A stretch of DNA of 64,000 bases from Bordetella parapertussis. Lineage in GTDB: Bacteria; Acidobacteriota; Terriglobia; Bryobacterales; Bryobacteraceae. A program made the position numbers and the translations under genes. The DNA is taken from assembly GCA_943328975.2 (NCBI GenBank), contig CALQCC020000023.1, positions 1 through 64,000 of the forward strand, written 5' to 3'. The notes below the pieces were generated by a model, which saw nothing but the letters and a program-made list of their open reading frames with translations, did not search any database and was not told the origin of the DNA. Positions 46,294 to 53,989 of the stretch are shown in pieces (within the stretch, counting starts at the first letter, position 1; each line of letters begins with the position of its first letter).

Positions 46294-46728
46294 TTATTGC
46301 TTGCCCCCTGCCGGTGGCGCGGGCTGCTGTACGGCGCCTTCCGAAGATCCGGCTAACAGAGTCTTCCCATCCGGCGTCCGAACTGTACGCGCGTTGACGG
46401 TGTTCGATCCGTTCTTGGCCAACGTTCCACTCACCACGATCTCCGCGCCCTCTTTAATCGCGTCTTTGCGCCAACCGTTGCGATATAACGTGTTCGGCGG
46501 GCCGGTTTCAACGTCCCAGCTCTCGATCTTTCCGGTGGCCGGATTCAGCGCGTCCAGGTGGATATAGGAATGCGGATTCACCCAGTCCATCTTGGTGAAC
46601 TTCCCTGTGAGCGTAATCGGCTTGCTGGAGTCAAACTCCGCCGCGAACGAGTGATGCGCCGCTAGCGGCCATGCCGCCATCAAAAGACCCGAGCCCGCCA
46701 GGAGCATCAGCCTGTTCTTCATTTCCAT
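46294..46728 (-). CDS. DUF6152 family secreted protein
   Basis: The 144-aa protein has a signal peptide (LMLLAGSGLLMAAWPLA) and then HHSFAAEFDSSKPITLTGKF, KMDWVNPHSYIHLDAL and a conserved GPPNTLYRNGWRKDAI. GGAGGT is 5 bases or so upstream of the ATG, a strong ribosome-binding site. It is longer than the copy at 7054-7410 because of a C-terminal Gln/Pro/Gly tail. It appears to lead the operon with the two paralogous secreted proteins and the amidase. Confidence 0.88.
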   Translation of the reverse strand: MEMKNRLMLLAGSGLLMAAWPLAAHHSFAAEFDSSKPITLTGKFTKMDWVNPHSYIHLDALNPATGKIESWDVETGPPNTLYRNGWRKDAIKEGAEIVVSGTLAKNGSNTVNARTVRTPDGKTLLAGSSEGAVQQPAPPAGGKQ

Positions 46729-46790
46729 AACTCACCTCCACCTAAATTCGTCTGATCGAGAGACGCCGAAAAGAGATTATAACGTAGCGT

Positions 46791-47480
46791 CTAGAGCCGA
46801 AGCTTGCTCACCGTGATCGACCCTGTAAAACAATGGTCGATATCGAGTCCAGTGGTTCGTGGCCGGTCCGGATAGGAACCCGCGTAGTGCACTTGATCGC
46901 CCTCGCGGCGATAACGTACATCCAAAGGTTCATTGTCTGGGTCGCAGTAGATCACACCGGGGATCGAGCCACTCTCCAAGTGCGGAAGATTCACGTTCCA
47001 ATAAGTCTTCGGATCGGGCGCGTCCGCCAGCATGTTTCGCAGCAACTCCCGCGCCAGTTCCCGCGAACAGCTCCAATCCAGTGCGAGGCCCCTGCGAATA
47101 AACTGCGAGATCGCGATCGCCGGACGCCCCAGCAGGGCCGCTTCCCGAGCCGCCGCCACCGTTCCTGACGTGTACAGGTCCGCCCCTAGATTCCCGCCGC
47201 GGTTGATTCCCGCGATGACGTAGTCCACGTCTGGAAACAGCGTGGTTAAAGCCACTCGAACGCAGTCCGCCGGTGTCCCGGAAAGATGAAACTCATCCGT
47301 CGCGGTCTCGACAATATGGAGAGCCGAATCGGTGGTCACGCGATGGCCAGCATACGAGTGTGGATCGCGCGGAGCCAACACCCGCACGTCCCCAAATTCA
47401 GCAGCGAGTAGCTTGAGAGCAGCCAGACCCGGGGCATCCCACCCATCGTCGTTCGTCAAGAGAATGCGGAGCGGAGCCAC
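46791..47480 (-). CDS. surE: 5'/3'-nucleotidase SurE
   Basis: The 229-aa protein is SurE, a metal-dependent phosphatase of nucleoside monophosphates linked to stationary-phase survival. Landmarks: RILLTNDDGWDAPGL (Asp11-Asp12), VLAPRDPHSYAGH, LSGTPADCVRVAL and GINRGGNLGADLYTSGTV. GTG 47480 is chosen because an AAGGGA-like site precedes it and the longer frame adds unrelated sequence. It is 62 bp upstream of the DUF6152 operon. Confidence 0.93.
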   Translation of the reverse strand: MAPLRILLTNDDGWDAPGLAALKLLAAEFGDVRVLAPRDPHSYAGHRVTTDSALHIVETATDEFHLSGTPADCVRVALTTLFPDVDYVIAGINRGGNLGADLYTSGTVAAAREAALLGRPAIAISQFIRRGLALDWSCSRELARELLRNMLADAPDPKTYWNVNLPHLESGSIPGVIYCDPDNEPLDVRYRREGDQVHYAGSYPDRPRTTGLDIDHCFTGSITVSKLRL

Positions 47481-47524
47481 TTCCCTTATTCTTACAAAAG
47501 TTTCGATGCCGCCGTTCCATTTGT

Positions 47525-49045
47525 GTGACGATTGAGGCAGCAGGCAACCCAACGCCAACCGAATCCCCAGCCCCCCAACGCGTAGCGATCGCCGGAGCCA
47601 GCGGCTATATCGGTGGCCGCCTTGTTCCGCGCTTAATCGACGAAGGCTTCCGCGTCCGCTGCCTGGTTCGCTCACCCGGCAAATTAGCGGACCGCGAATG
47701 GGCCGCGAGCCCGGCGCTTGAGGTTCAGCAAGCCGACCTCGAAGATGCTGCGGCCCTGGCCAAGAATCTGGCCGGATGCGATGCGGCTTTCTACCTGGTT
47801 CATTCCATGAACTCCGCAGGTGCCGCGTACGAGGATAAGGACCGCCATCTGGCCTTGCAGTTCGCACTTGCGGCACGGGAAGCCGGAGTCCGGCGGATCA
47901 TCTACCTTGGCGGCCTCGGTGAAACTGGCCCCGATCTCAGCCAACACCTGTCCTCTCGTCGTGAAGTCGAACAGGCTCTGGCTTCGACCGGTGTACCGGT
48001 TACAGTCCTCCGCGCCGCCATGATTATCGGATCCGGGTCGGCGTCCTTCGAGATTCTCCGCTACCTTGTCGAACGCTTGCCGATCATGATCACGCCGCGC
48101 TGGGTCAGTACGCCGTGCCAGCCAATCGCCGTGAGGAATGTCATCGGCTATCTCGTGGGAAGTCTCTCCGTGCCCGAGACCACGGGCGGCGTCTTCGACA
48201 TCGGTGGCCCGGACGTCTTTTGCTATCGCGACATTATGCGCATCATGGCGGAAGAATTGGGCTTGAGAAGGCGCTGGATCATTCCAGTTCCCGTCCTCTC
48301 CCCGCGTCTCAGTTCCTACTGGATTCATTTGGTCACTCCGTTAAGCAGTGCCATTGCCAAGCCGCTCGCCGAAGGCCTCAAGAATCCTGTCGTTTGCCGT
48401 GAGAACAGGATTACCAAGCTGATCCCGCAGGAACTGCTGTCTGTCCGCGACGCCATGCGCGCAGCGTTGGTGAAATTGCGGGAGAATCGCGTTGAGACCA
48501 ACTGGTCGATGGCCGGACCGATTCCGGGCGATCCGGATTGGGCGGGCGGCACAGTGTTTCGCGATGCGCGCGAGGTCGTGGTGGACGCTCCCGACTGGGC
48601 GACGTTTCGTGCGGTTTGCCGCGTGGGTGGCGGCCATGGCTGGTACACGGCGGACTGGCTCTGGAAACTTCGCGGCGCGATCGACCGCCTGGTTGGAGGA
48701 CCCGGCCTTCGCCGTGGACGACGGAATCCGGAGGCGGTCGGTTACGGAGAAGCGCTCGACTTCTGGCGAGTAACCGGCTTTGAACGGGATCGCCGTCTGG
48801 CGTTGCGTGCGGAAATGAAATTGCCTGGGGAAGCCCAGTTGGAATTTCACATAGAACCCCTGGGCACACAACAGTGCACCCTACATCAGATCGCGCTGTT
48901 CCAACCTCGCGGGCTGCTTGGACTCCTCTACTGGTACTCAGTCGTTCCGCTTCATAACATCGTCTTCCGCGGTATGTTGCTGGGCATCCAAAAGGAAGCG
49001 ATGCAAATCGCCGCCAGTTCCCCGATGGCCGGCAAACAAAGCTGA
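47525..49045 (+). CDS. NAD(P)-binding SDR fused to DUF2867
   Basis: The 506-aa protein has an atypical SDR/NmrA-like Rossmann domain (GASGYIG at 24-30, then CLVRSPGKL and YLVHSMNSAG) over about residues 18-300. A DUF2867 region follows (YGEALDFWRVTGFERDRRLALR and FQPRGLLGLLYWYSVVPLH, about 340-495). Known fusions of this kind are annotated as DUF2867 or NAD(P)H-binding proteins without defined substrates. GTG 47525 starts it, divergent from surE across 44 bp. Confidence 0.85.
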   Translation: MTIEAAGNPTPTESPAPQRVAIAGASGYIGGRLVPRLIDEGFRVRCLVRSPGKLADREWAASPALEVQQADLEDAAALAKNLAGCDAAFYLVHSMNSAGAAYEDKDRHLALQFALAAREAGVRRIIYLGGLGETGPDLSQHLSSRREVEQALASTGVPVTVLRAAMIIGSGSASFEILRYLVERLPIMITPRWVSTPCQPIAVRNVIGYLVGSLSVPETTGGVFDIGGPDVFCYRDIMRIMAEELGLRRRWIIPVPVLSPRLSSYWIHLVTPLSSAIAKPLAEGLKNPVVCRENRITKLIPQELLSVRDAMRAALVKLRENRVETNWSMAGPIPGDPDWAGGTVFRDAREVVVDAPDWATFRAVCRVGGGHGWYTADWLWKLRGAIDRLVGGPGLRRGRRNPEAVGYGEALDFWRVTGFERDRRLALRAEMKLPGEAQLEFHIEPLGTQQCTLHQIALFQPRGLLGLLYWYSVVPLHNIVFRGMLLGIQKEAMQIAASSPMAGKQS

Positions 49046-49083
49046 TCCACTGGTTGCTTCGCTAGACTTACTACATACCCCTC

Positions 49084-49608
49084 GTGCGAGTCGCCATCAA
49101 CTTCGTCGCCTTTCAGATCGGATGGTTTAGTGCGGTGCTGGGCGCGGGCCACGGCATGCCTTGGCTCGGACTTGTGGTCGTCCCCTTGGTGCTTCTCCTA
49201 ACTCTGGCGCTAGCGACCGACTGGAGACAGGAACTCATCGTTGCCCTCGCCGCAGCCATCATGGGATTCGCGATGGATACCGCACTTGTGGCCAGCGGCG
49301 TCTTCTCCCCCGTGCAGTTTTTATTTCCACTCCCGTTCAGCCCGCCCTGGATGATCATGCTGTGGGTCAACCAAGCCACCACACTGAACGGCTGCATCGC
49401 GTGGCTCCGTGGACGCTCCGTGCTCGGTGCCCTCTTCGGCGCCGGCGGCGGACCGCTCGCCTACCTCGGTGGCGCCAAGTTGGGTGCGGCCACCCTGCCT
49501 ACCACCGAAGGTCTCGTGATCCTGGGAATCGCGTGGGCCGTGGCGTTCCCCGCGTTGCTAGCTGTAGCCGAATTGGTGCGCAAGAGCTTAGCGAAGCGAC
49601 CGGCGTGA
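49084..49608 (+). CDS. DUF2878 family membrane protein
   Basis: The 174-aa protein starts at GTG 49084 and has about five membrane helices. NFVAFQIGWFSAVLGAGHG, LPFSPPWMIMLWVNQATTLN and GAGGGPLAYLGGAKLGAA are DUF2878 landmarks. The family is often encoded near SDR, cyclopropane-fatty-acid synthase and DUF1295 genes, consistent with lipid-related work; here the DUF2867-SDR gene lies 38 bp upstream. Function unknown. Confidence 0.85.
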   Translation: MRVAINFVAFQIGWFSAVLGAGHGMPWLGLVVVPLVLLLTLALATDWRQELIVALAAAIMGFAMDTALVASGVFSPVQFLFPLPFSPPWMIMLWVNQATTLNGCIAWLRGRSVLGALFGAGGGPLAYLGGAKLGAATLPTTEGLVILGIAWAVAFPALLAVAELVRKSLAKRPA

Positions 49609-49667
49609 GACGCACGAAGTAAGGTCGGAAGGGGTATGATGCAAGAATTGAAGTAGGAGTCTTCCCC

Positions 49668-49916
49668 ATGCCGATTTACGACTACCAGTGCCAAGACTGC
49701 CATGAGCGCTTTGAAGCCCTCATCCTGAAAAACACCCCCGCGCCAACGTGCCCCGCGTGCCAAAGCGCCAAGCTGGAGCAGTTGATCTCGCTCTTCGCAG
49801 TGGACTCGGAAGGCACCCGCGACATCAACGCCCGCGGCGTCCGCGCCAAGAACGCAGCGAACGCCAAGGAGTACCAGGTGGAACAGATCCGGCACGAAAA
49901 GGAACATCGCCACTAA
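49668..49916 (+). CDS. FmdB-family zinc ribbon protein
   Basis: The 82-aa protein begins MPIYDYQCQDCHERFEAL and has a zinc ribbon with Cys8, Cys11, Cys28 and Cys31. The tail is Ala/Arg/His-rich (EHRH). FmdB/YHS-like putative regulatory proteins share this N-terminus; their role is not established. A good AGGAG lies about 9 bases before the ATG and TATGAT upstream may be a -10. Confidence 0.9.
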   Translation: MPIYDYQCQDCHERFEALILKNTPAPTCPACQSAKLEQLISLFAVDSEGTRDINARGVRAKNAANAKEYQVEQIRHEKEHRH

Positions 49917-50025
49917 GGCCTCATGGGTGTAACGCCCGGACCCGGAAACCCGTCTTTGGTACAGGGGTCCCCCACAAGGTGCCCAGAATCGTGCATTATA
50001 GATCGAGGAGGTAGTTGAACATAAT

Positions 50026-50430
50026 ATGAAAACACTGCGGATCGTTTTCGCTTTGGGTATGGGTGTACTCGGTGGCATGCTGCTGGCACAGACCGAAAGC
50101 GACTTTTCTGGTTGGATGAAGGGCGTTGGCGGGCAGAAGGGTAAGTTGACCGCTGCCGTTACCGCGAAGGACGCGAAGGCTGTTGCTGTTGAAGCCAAGG
50201 CGTTTGAAGCAACCTTCAAGCAAGTTGAAACGTACTTCACCAAAGCCGGTATGACGGATGCGGCCAAGATGGCGAATGCAGTTCACACGAACGCTGCCAA
50301 AGCGGCTGCTGCCGCTGCGACCGGCACGATTGACGAAGCGGCCATCACCGCTGCGACTGGTAGCTGCGGCGGTTGCCATGGCGCGTATCGTGAAAAGGGC
50401 GCCGACGGCGCGTACAAGATCAAGAAGTAG
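50026..50430 (+). CDS. Periplasmic c-type cytochrome (cytochrome c'-like)
   Basis: The 134-aa protein has a signal peptide (VFALGMGVLGGMLLAQ) and one heme site, CGGCH (114-118), near the C-terminus within SCGGCHGAYREK. A C-terminal CxxCHxxYR is the hallmark of cytochrome c' four-helix bundles, and the Ala/Lys-rich helices before it fit. It probably carries electrons or binds small ligands in the periplasm. AGGAGGT (50006-50012) is somewhat far from the ATG (13 nt). A strong terminator follows. Confidence 0.88.
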   Translation: MKTLRIVFALGMGVLGGMLLAQTESDFSGWMKGVGGQKGKLTAAVTAKDAKAVAVEAKAFEATFKQVETYFTKAGMTDAAKMANAVHTNAAKAAAAAATGTIDEAAITAATGSCGGCHGAYREKGADGAYKIKK

Positions 50431-50455
50431 TCTGTTTCATCAAGCGTAGTCGGTT

Positions 50456-50504
50456 AAACCGCGCGGCTGCGCGCCCGCATAGGGTGCGATACCGCGCGGT
50501 TTTT
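50456..50504 (+). terminator. Rho-independent terminator after the cytochrome gene
   Basis: AAACCGCGCGG (50456-50466) pairs with CCGCGCGGTTT (50492-50502), an 11-bp stem with a loop that can itself pair partly, followed by a T run to 50504. Confidence 0.8.
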
Positions 50505-50518
50505 CTTCGTTCACAACA

Positions 50519-51157
50519 ATGTTTCAAGAGCTCCTCAAAACCTGGTTCGAATGGTCCCGCGACTTGGGCTACCTCGGCGTCTTCTTGATGATGGCGCTCG
50601 AAAGCACCATCGTCCCCATCCCCTCCGAAATCATCATGCCCCCCGCCGGCTACTGGGCCCAACAAGGCCAGCTTTCGCTGCTCGGCGTGATCTTCGCAGG
50701 CGGACTCGGTTCCACCTTCGGCTCCACCATCTGCTACTGGTTCTCCCGCACCCTCGGCCGAGCGTTCATTGACCGCTACGGCAAATATTTGATGCTCCCA
50801 CCCGAGCGCTTGCAACTCGCCGAACGCTGGCTAGCCGACTTCGAACTCGGCGGCGTCTTCCTCGCCCGCCTGCTCCCCGTCGTCCGGCACTTGATCGGCT
50901 TCCCCGCCGGCTTGGTCCGCATGCCATTCACCCCGTTCATCGCCGTAACCTTCGTAGGCTCCACCATCTGGTGCGCCGTGCTGGCCGAATTCGGAGCCCG
51001 CACCATCGGCAACCAACCCGGCCTCCTCAACGACCCCGAAGCTCTCAGCCAAGCCGTCAAGCAAAACCTCGGCTGGTTCATCCTGCTGATCGTTGGCATC
51101 GGTGCCGGCTGGATGTTCGTAAAGTGGTTCAGCCTCCGCGGTCGCGCCAAAGCCTAG
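50519..51157 (+). CDS. DedA-family membrane protein
   Basis: The 212-aa protein has the DedA/VTT signature: ALESTIVPIPSEIIMPPAGYW, GSTFGSTICYWFSRTLG, LARLLPVVRHLIGFPAGLVRMP and a late FVGSTIWCAVLAEFG. DedA proteins are implicated in undecaprenyl phosphate recycling or lipid scrambling and in membrane energetics. Several membrane spans are visible. Length is normal. Confidence 0.92.
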   Translation: MFQELLKTWFEWSRDLGYLGVFLMMALESTIVPIPSEIIMPPAGYWAQQGQLSLLGVIFAGGLGSTFGSTICYWFSRTLGRAFIDRYGKYLMLPPERLQLAERWLADFELGGVFLARLLPVVRHLIGFPAGLVRMPFTPFIAVTFVGSTIWCAVLAEFGARTIGNQPGLLNDPEALSQAVKQNLGWFILLIVGIGAGWMFVKWFSLRGRAKA

Positions 51158-51214
51158 TTTCTATTTCCAGTCCCATCAGCACGATACACATTCGCCCAAC
51201 CCAGCCCCGTCGCG

Positions 51215-51243
51215 CCTGCGCCTAACCTAAGCGCAGGTTTCTT
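51215..51243 (+). terminator. Probable terminator downstream of dedA
   Basis: A perfect 7-bp GC stem CCTGCGC/GCGCAGG with a 9-nt loop is followed by TTTCTT. It lies 58 bp after the dedA stop. Confidence 0.6.
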
Positions 51244-51487
51244 CCTGGCCAGGAAGCGTTGTATTGCAGTGGAGCTGAACTCCCATTGGGGAGACCGCTC
51301 GGGATCGATCTCGGCAACATGGATCGTCGTTCCATCTTCAGAAAGTCCAGATCTACGCCCTTCGAACCCTGGAGCTTACACAGTCCAGACCGCGAAGGCT
51401 AGCATCCGCTTGATTCACCAGCGGCCGGTCCGTCGCAAGACCACCGGCCGCTCGCAACGCACTTTGGCCTTGACTCTCCCGCCGATT

Positions 51488-51504
51488 AGTCACACAATGT
51501 GACT
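51488..51504. promoter_or_regulatory. Inverted repeat, candidate PadR operator
   Basis: AGTCACA (51488-51494) and TGTGACT (51498-51504) form a perfect 7-bp inverted repeat with a 3-bp spacer, directly before the PadR start and overlapping TATAAT (51504-51509). PadR repressors usually bind dyads at their own promoter. TTGACT at 51470-51475 could be a -35. Confidence 0.55.
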
Positions 51505-51507
51505 ATA

Positions 51508-51822
51508 ATGGTCGGCGAGTTCGAATATCTCCTCCTGGCAACCGCCCACCGCCTGGCCGACAACGCCTACGGCGCATCCATCGCCCAAGACATCGAACAA
51601 ACCACCGGCCGCCGCTGTTCCCTGGGAGCCCTCTACACCACCCTCGACCGCCTCGAATCCAAAGGTCTGGTCAAGACAAGCATGGGCGACCCCACCCCCG
51701 AACGCGGAGGCCGCGCCAAGCGCATGGTCAAGCTCACCGGAGCCGGTCGCCGAGCCGCCGCCGAATTCTACACCGCTATCACAACAGTCACGGAGGGAAT
51801 CGCATGGTCTGGCGCTCTATAG
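51508..51822 (+). CDS. PadR-family transcriptional regulator
   Basis: The 104-aa winged-helix protein reads GEFEYLLLATAHRLADNAYG then CSLGALYTTLDRLESKGLV and RAKRMVKLTGAGRRAA. These are the PadR helix-turn-helix and wing. It is the short PadR type without the long C-terminal dimerisation domain. ATG 51508 is preferred; GTG 51499 is in frame. The next gene overlaps it by 19 bp and encodes a membrane protein, the usual arrangement of PadR with a permease-prefix partner in Acidobacteriota. Confidence 0.9.
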   Translation: MVGEFEYLLLATAHRLADNAYGASIAQDIEQTTGRRCSLGALYTTLDRLESKGLVKTSMGDPTPERGGRAKRMVKLTGAGRRAAAEFYTAITTVTEGIAWSGAL

Positions 51823-52559
51823 AAAACATCGCAGCCCTGCTCGAAGACGACGAACGCCAGTCCGTCCTCGGCGACATTCAAGAGCGCGGGGCAACGCTTC
51901 GCTCTGCGATCGACGTAACTGGCCTCGTACTCCTGCGCCAACTCCAAGCCTGGAAATCCTGGCGACCGTGGGCACTGGCCGCTGCTCTCTACATTCCTGC
52001 TCGCATCGCGGCGGCCCAAACGCAACCCATCGCGCAAATGCTCTCGTCAGGAGTTCTGTTCAAGCCGTGGGAGCTTCTCGCCGCCCCCGTCCTAGCCTGG
52101 GCTGTCGGCTTCAGCCTCGGGCGCCTCGGTCACCGCCGCACAGCGAGCCTGCTTCTCTTACTGCCCCTAGTCTTCACGTGGGACATCTATCGGATCGCGG
52201 GCTACACCTTCGAACGGCCGGACATGACCGTGACTGCCTTCCCGACCTTCGCCGGAACCGCGCGCCTCGCCATTCTGGAATTCGGAGCCTCCAGTATCGC
52301 GATGCTGTTGATGCTAGCCGTAGTCCTGATCCCGTGCGCTCGAGGTTTCTCCCGGGGCCTCTCCGGGCGCCCTGTGCCCCGGACTCTCGCGCTTGCATTT
52401 GCGGTAGCGTGCCTCCCGACCATTTGGGGAATGGGCTGGTCCGCATACCAACTCTGGTCCGTACACCAACTATGGCGGGAGTTGATCGTGGTCCCGGTCC
52501 TGTGGCCCATAGTCTACACACTCACCACCTCACGCCGGACCCGTACCGTTTATAATTGA
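51804..52559 (+). CDS. PadR-associated membrane protein
   Basis: The 251-aa protein begins with ENIAALLEDDERQSVLGDIQERG, a short cytoplasmic segment similar to the permease-prefix region found next to PadR regulators. About five or six membrane helices follow (for example PWELLAAPVLAWAVGFSL and IAMLLMLAVVLIPCARGF). No ABC or MacB permease domain is present. Likely controlled by the PadR protein. Function unknown. Confidence 0.75.
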   Translation: MVWRSIENIAALLEDDERQSVLGDIQERGATLRSAIDVTGLVLLRQLQAWKSWRPWALAAALYIPARIAAAQTQPIAQMLSSGVLFKPWELLAAPVLAWAVGFSLGRLGHRRTASLLLLLPLVFTWDIYRIAGYTFERPDMTVTAFPTFAGTARLAILEFGASSIAMLLMLAVVLIPCARGFSRGLSGRPVPRTLALAFAVACLPTIWGMGWSAYQLWSVHQLWRELIVVPVLWPIVYTLTTSRRTRTVYN

Positions 52560-52565
52560 TCCTTG

Positions 52566-53402
52566 ATGGATCTCTACGACGAAATCGTGCGCCTGCGCGC
52601 CCTCGGCCAGAAGTGCGCCATCGCGACCATCGTGCAGGTTAACGGCTCCATCCCTAGCTACGAAAGCGCCAAGATGCTGGTCCGCGAGGATGGCACCATC
52701 CTCGGCACGGTCGGCGGAGGTTGCGTCGAAGGCGAAGTCTGGACCGCCGCGCGCGAAGTTATCGACACCGAAAAACCCAAGCACCTCAACTTTTCCCTCA
52801 GCCAGGAAGCCGCCTACGACGAAGGCCTCATCTGCGGCGGACAACTCAACATCTTCGTGGAACCCATCATCCCGCACCCGCAAGCCTTCATCTTCGGCGG
52901 AGGCCACGTATCCAAAGGCATCTCGCGCATCGCGACGCTCGCGGGTTTTCAGACTTCCATCATCGATAACCGCGAAGCCTTCGCCAACGCAGAGCGCTTC
53001 CCCGAAGCCGCCGCCACCTACGCGGAAGAATACGAAGACGTCTTCGACAAGCTCCGCATCAACTCCGCCACCTACATCATCATCGTGACCCGCGGACATC
53101 GCGACGACATGCGCGTGCTCCGCTGGGCCGTGGGTACGTCCGCGAAATATATCGCGATGATCGGCAGCAAACGCAAGACCATCTCCGTGGTCAAGGAACT
53201 GGAAAAAGAAGGCATCTCGCGCGAGGCGTTCGACAAAGTCTGCGCCCCCATGGGCCTCGAAATCGGAGCGGAAACGCCCGAAGAAATCGCCATCTCCGTC
53301 GTAGCCGAAATGATCGCCGTCCGCCGGGCCCCTTCCGCCGACTGGCGGCAACTCTCCAAGTCCGTCTTCGCACACGACCGCCTCAAGGCCCTCCTGAAGT
53401 GA
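52566..53402 (+). CDS. XdhC-family molybdenum-enzyme maturation protein
   Basis: The 278-aa protein has the XdhC N-terminal segment VNGSIPSYESAKMLV and VGGGCVEGEVW (Cys53), then the C-terminal Rossmann domain IFGGGHVSKGISRIATLAGF and YIAMIGSKRKTISVVKELEKEGI. XdhC binds the molybdenum cofactor, aids its sulfuration and delivers it to xanthine-dehydrogenase-family enzymes. The downstream MocA-like gene overlaps its stop. No molybdenum hydroxylase gene is in the window. Start is ATG 52566 (TTG 52563 is adjacent). Confidence 0.92.
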   Translation: MDLYDEIVRLRALGQKCAIATIVQVNGSIPSYESAKMLVREDGTILGTVGGGCVEGEVWTAAREVIDTEKPKHLNFSLSQEAAYDEGLICGGQLNIFVEPIIPHPQAFIFGGGHVSKGISRIATLAGFQTSIIDNREAFANAERFPEAAATYAEEYEDVFDKLRINSATYIIIVTRGHRDDMRVLRWAVGTSAKYIAMIGSKRKTISVVKELEKEGISREAFDKVCAPMGLEIGAETPEEIAISVVAEMIAVRRAPSADWRQLSKSVFAHDRLKALLK

Positions 53403-53989
53403 TCGCTGGAATAATACTAGCCGCCGGTGCGTCGCAACGCATGGGCACGCCCAAAGCGTTACTCGACCTGCACGGCGAAACCTTCATCGCGCGCTTGACC
53501 CGCGTGCTCAGCGCGAGCTGCGACAGCGTCACCGTCGTCCTCGGCAATCACGTCGACCAGATCCGACCCCACGTGCCCAGCCGAGCTCGCGTCGTCATCA
53601 ACCCCGATCCCGACCGCGGCCAACTCAGTTCGCTGCAAGTCGCACTCGCCGATCTCCCGGACAACACCGCCGGCATCGCCTTCATCCCCGTCGATTGCCC
53701 CGCCGTCGCCGAAGCCACCGTCGCCGCACTCGCGAACACCTTCGCCCATCGCGACCCCGCGACACTCTTCGTCATCCCGCGCATCGACAACAAACGCGGC
53801 CACCCCGTCTTCGCTGCCCGCTCCATCGCGGACGAATTCCTGGCCCTCGCGCCCACCGACGAAGCCCGAGCCATCGTCCACCGCCACGTCGCGCAAACGC
53901 AATACGTAGACGTCACCGACCCCGGCATCTTCGCCGACATCGATACGCCCGAGGCCTACCAGCGCCTACTAACGGAGACCCGCGCATGA
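53399..53989 (+). CDS. MocA-like molybdenum cofactor nucleotidyltransferase
   Basis: The 196-aa GT-A-type protein has IILAAGASQRMGTPKALL (residues 5-22) and ending with IFADIDTPEAYQRLL. MocA (CTP:molybdopterin cytidylyltransferase) and related MobA-like enzymes share this. The pairing with XdhC favours MCD formation for a xanthine- or CO-dehydrogenase-type enzyme. It starts at GTG overlapping the xdhC TGA (GTGA), and its own TGA overlaps the AsmA start (ATGA). Confidence 0.88.
   Translation: MIAGIILAAGASQRMGTPKALLDLHGETFIARLTRVLSASCDSVTVVLGNHVDQIRPHVPSRARVVINPDPDRGQLSSLQVALADLPDNTAGIAFIPVDCPAVAEATVAALANTFAHRDPATLFVIPRIDNKRGHPVFAARSIADEFLALAPTDEARAIVHRHVAQTQYVDVTDPGIFADIDTPEAYQRLLTETRA

Larger units (their letters stand above)
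51158..51507. other. 350-bp non-coding region before the PadR gene
   Basis: It contains a terminator-like hairpin (CCTGCGC 51215-51221 with GCGCAGG 51231-51237, then TTTCTT), a perfect 16-bp palindrome CTTCCTGGCCAGGAAG (51241-51256), and the PadR promoter/operator at the right edge. A 77-codon frame (51269-51502) shows no family motif. Confidence 0.5.

Noticed and set aside
46791-47876. 361-codon SurE frame
   Set aside because: The first 130 residues are Arg/Pro/Gly-rich antisense of the SDR gene; SurE homology begins at RILLTNDDGW, just after GTG 47480.
51269-51502. 77-codon frame before padR
   Set aside because: No motif and lies across hairpins and the promoter region; judged non-coding.
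53695-53985. Extended AsmA frame upstream of 53986
   Set aside because: Arg/His-rich out-of-frame translation of the MocA gene; the ATGA start at 53986 begins a typical AsmA anchor.
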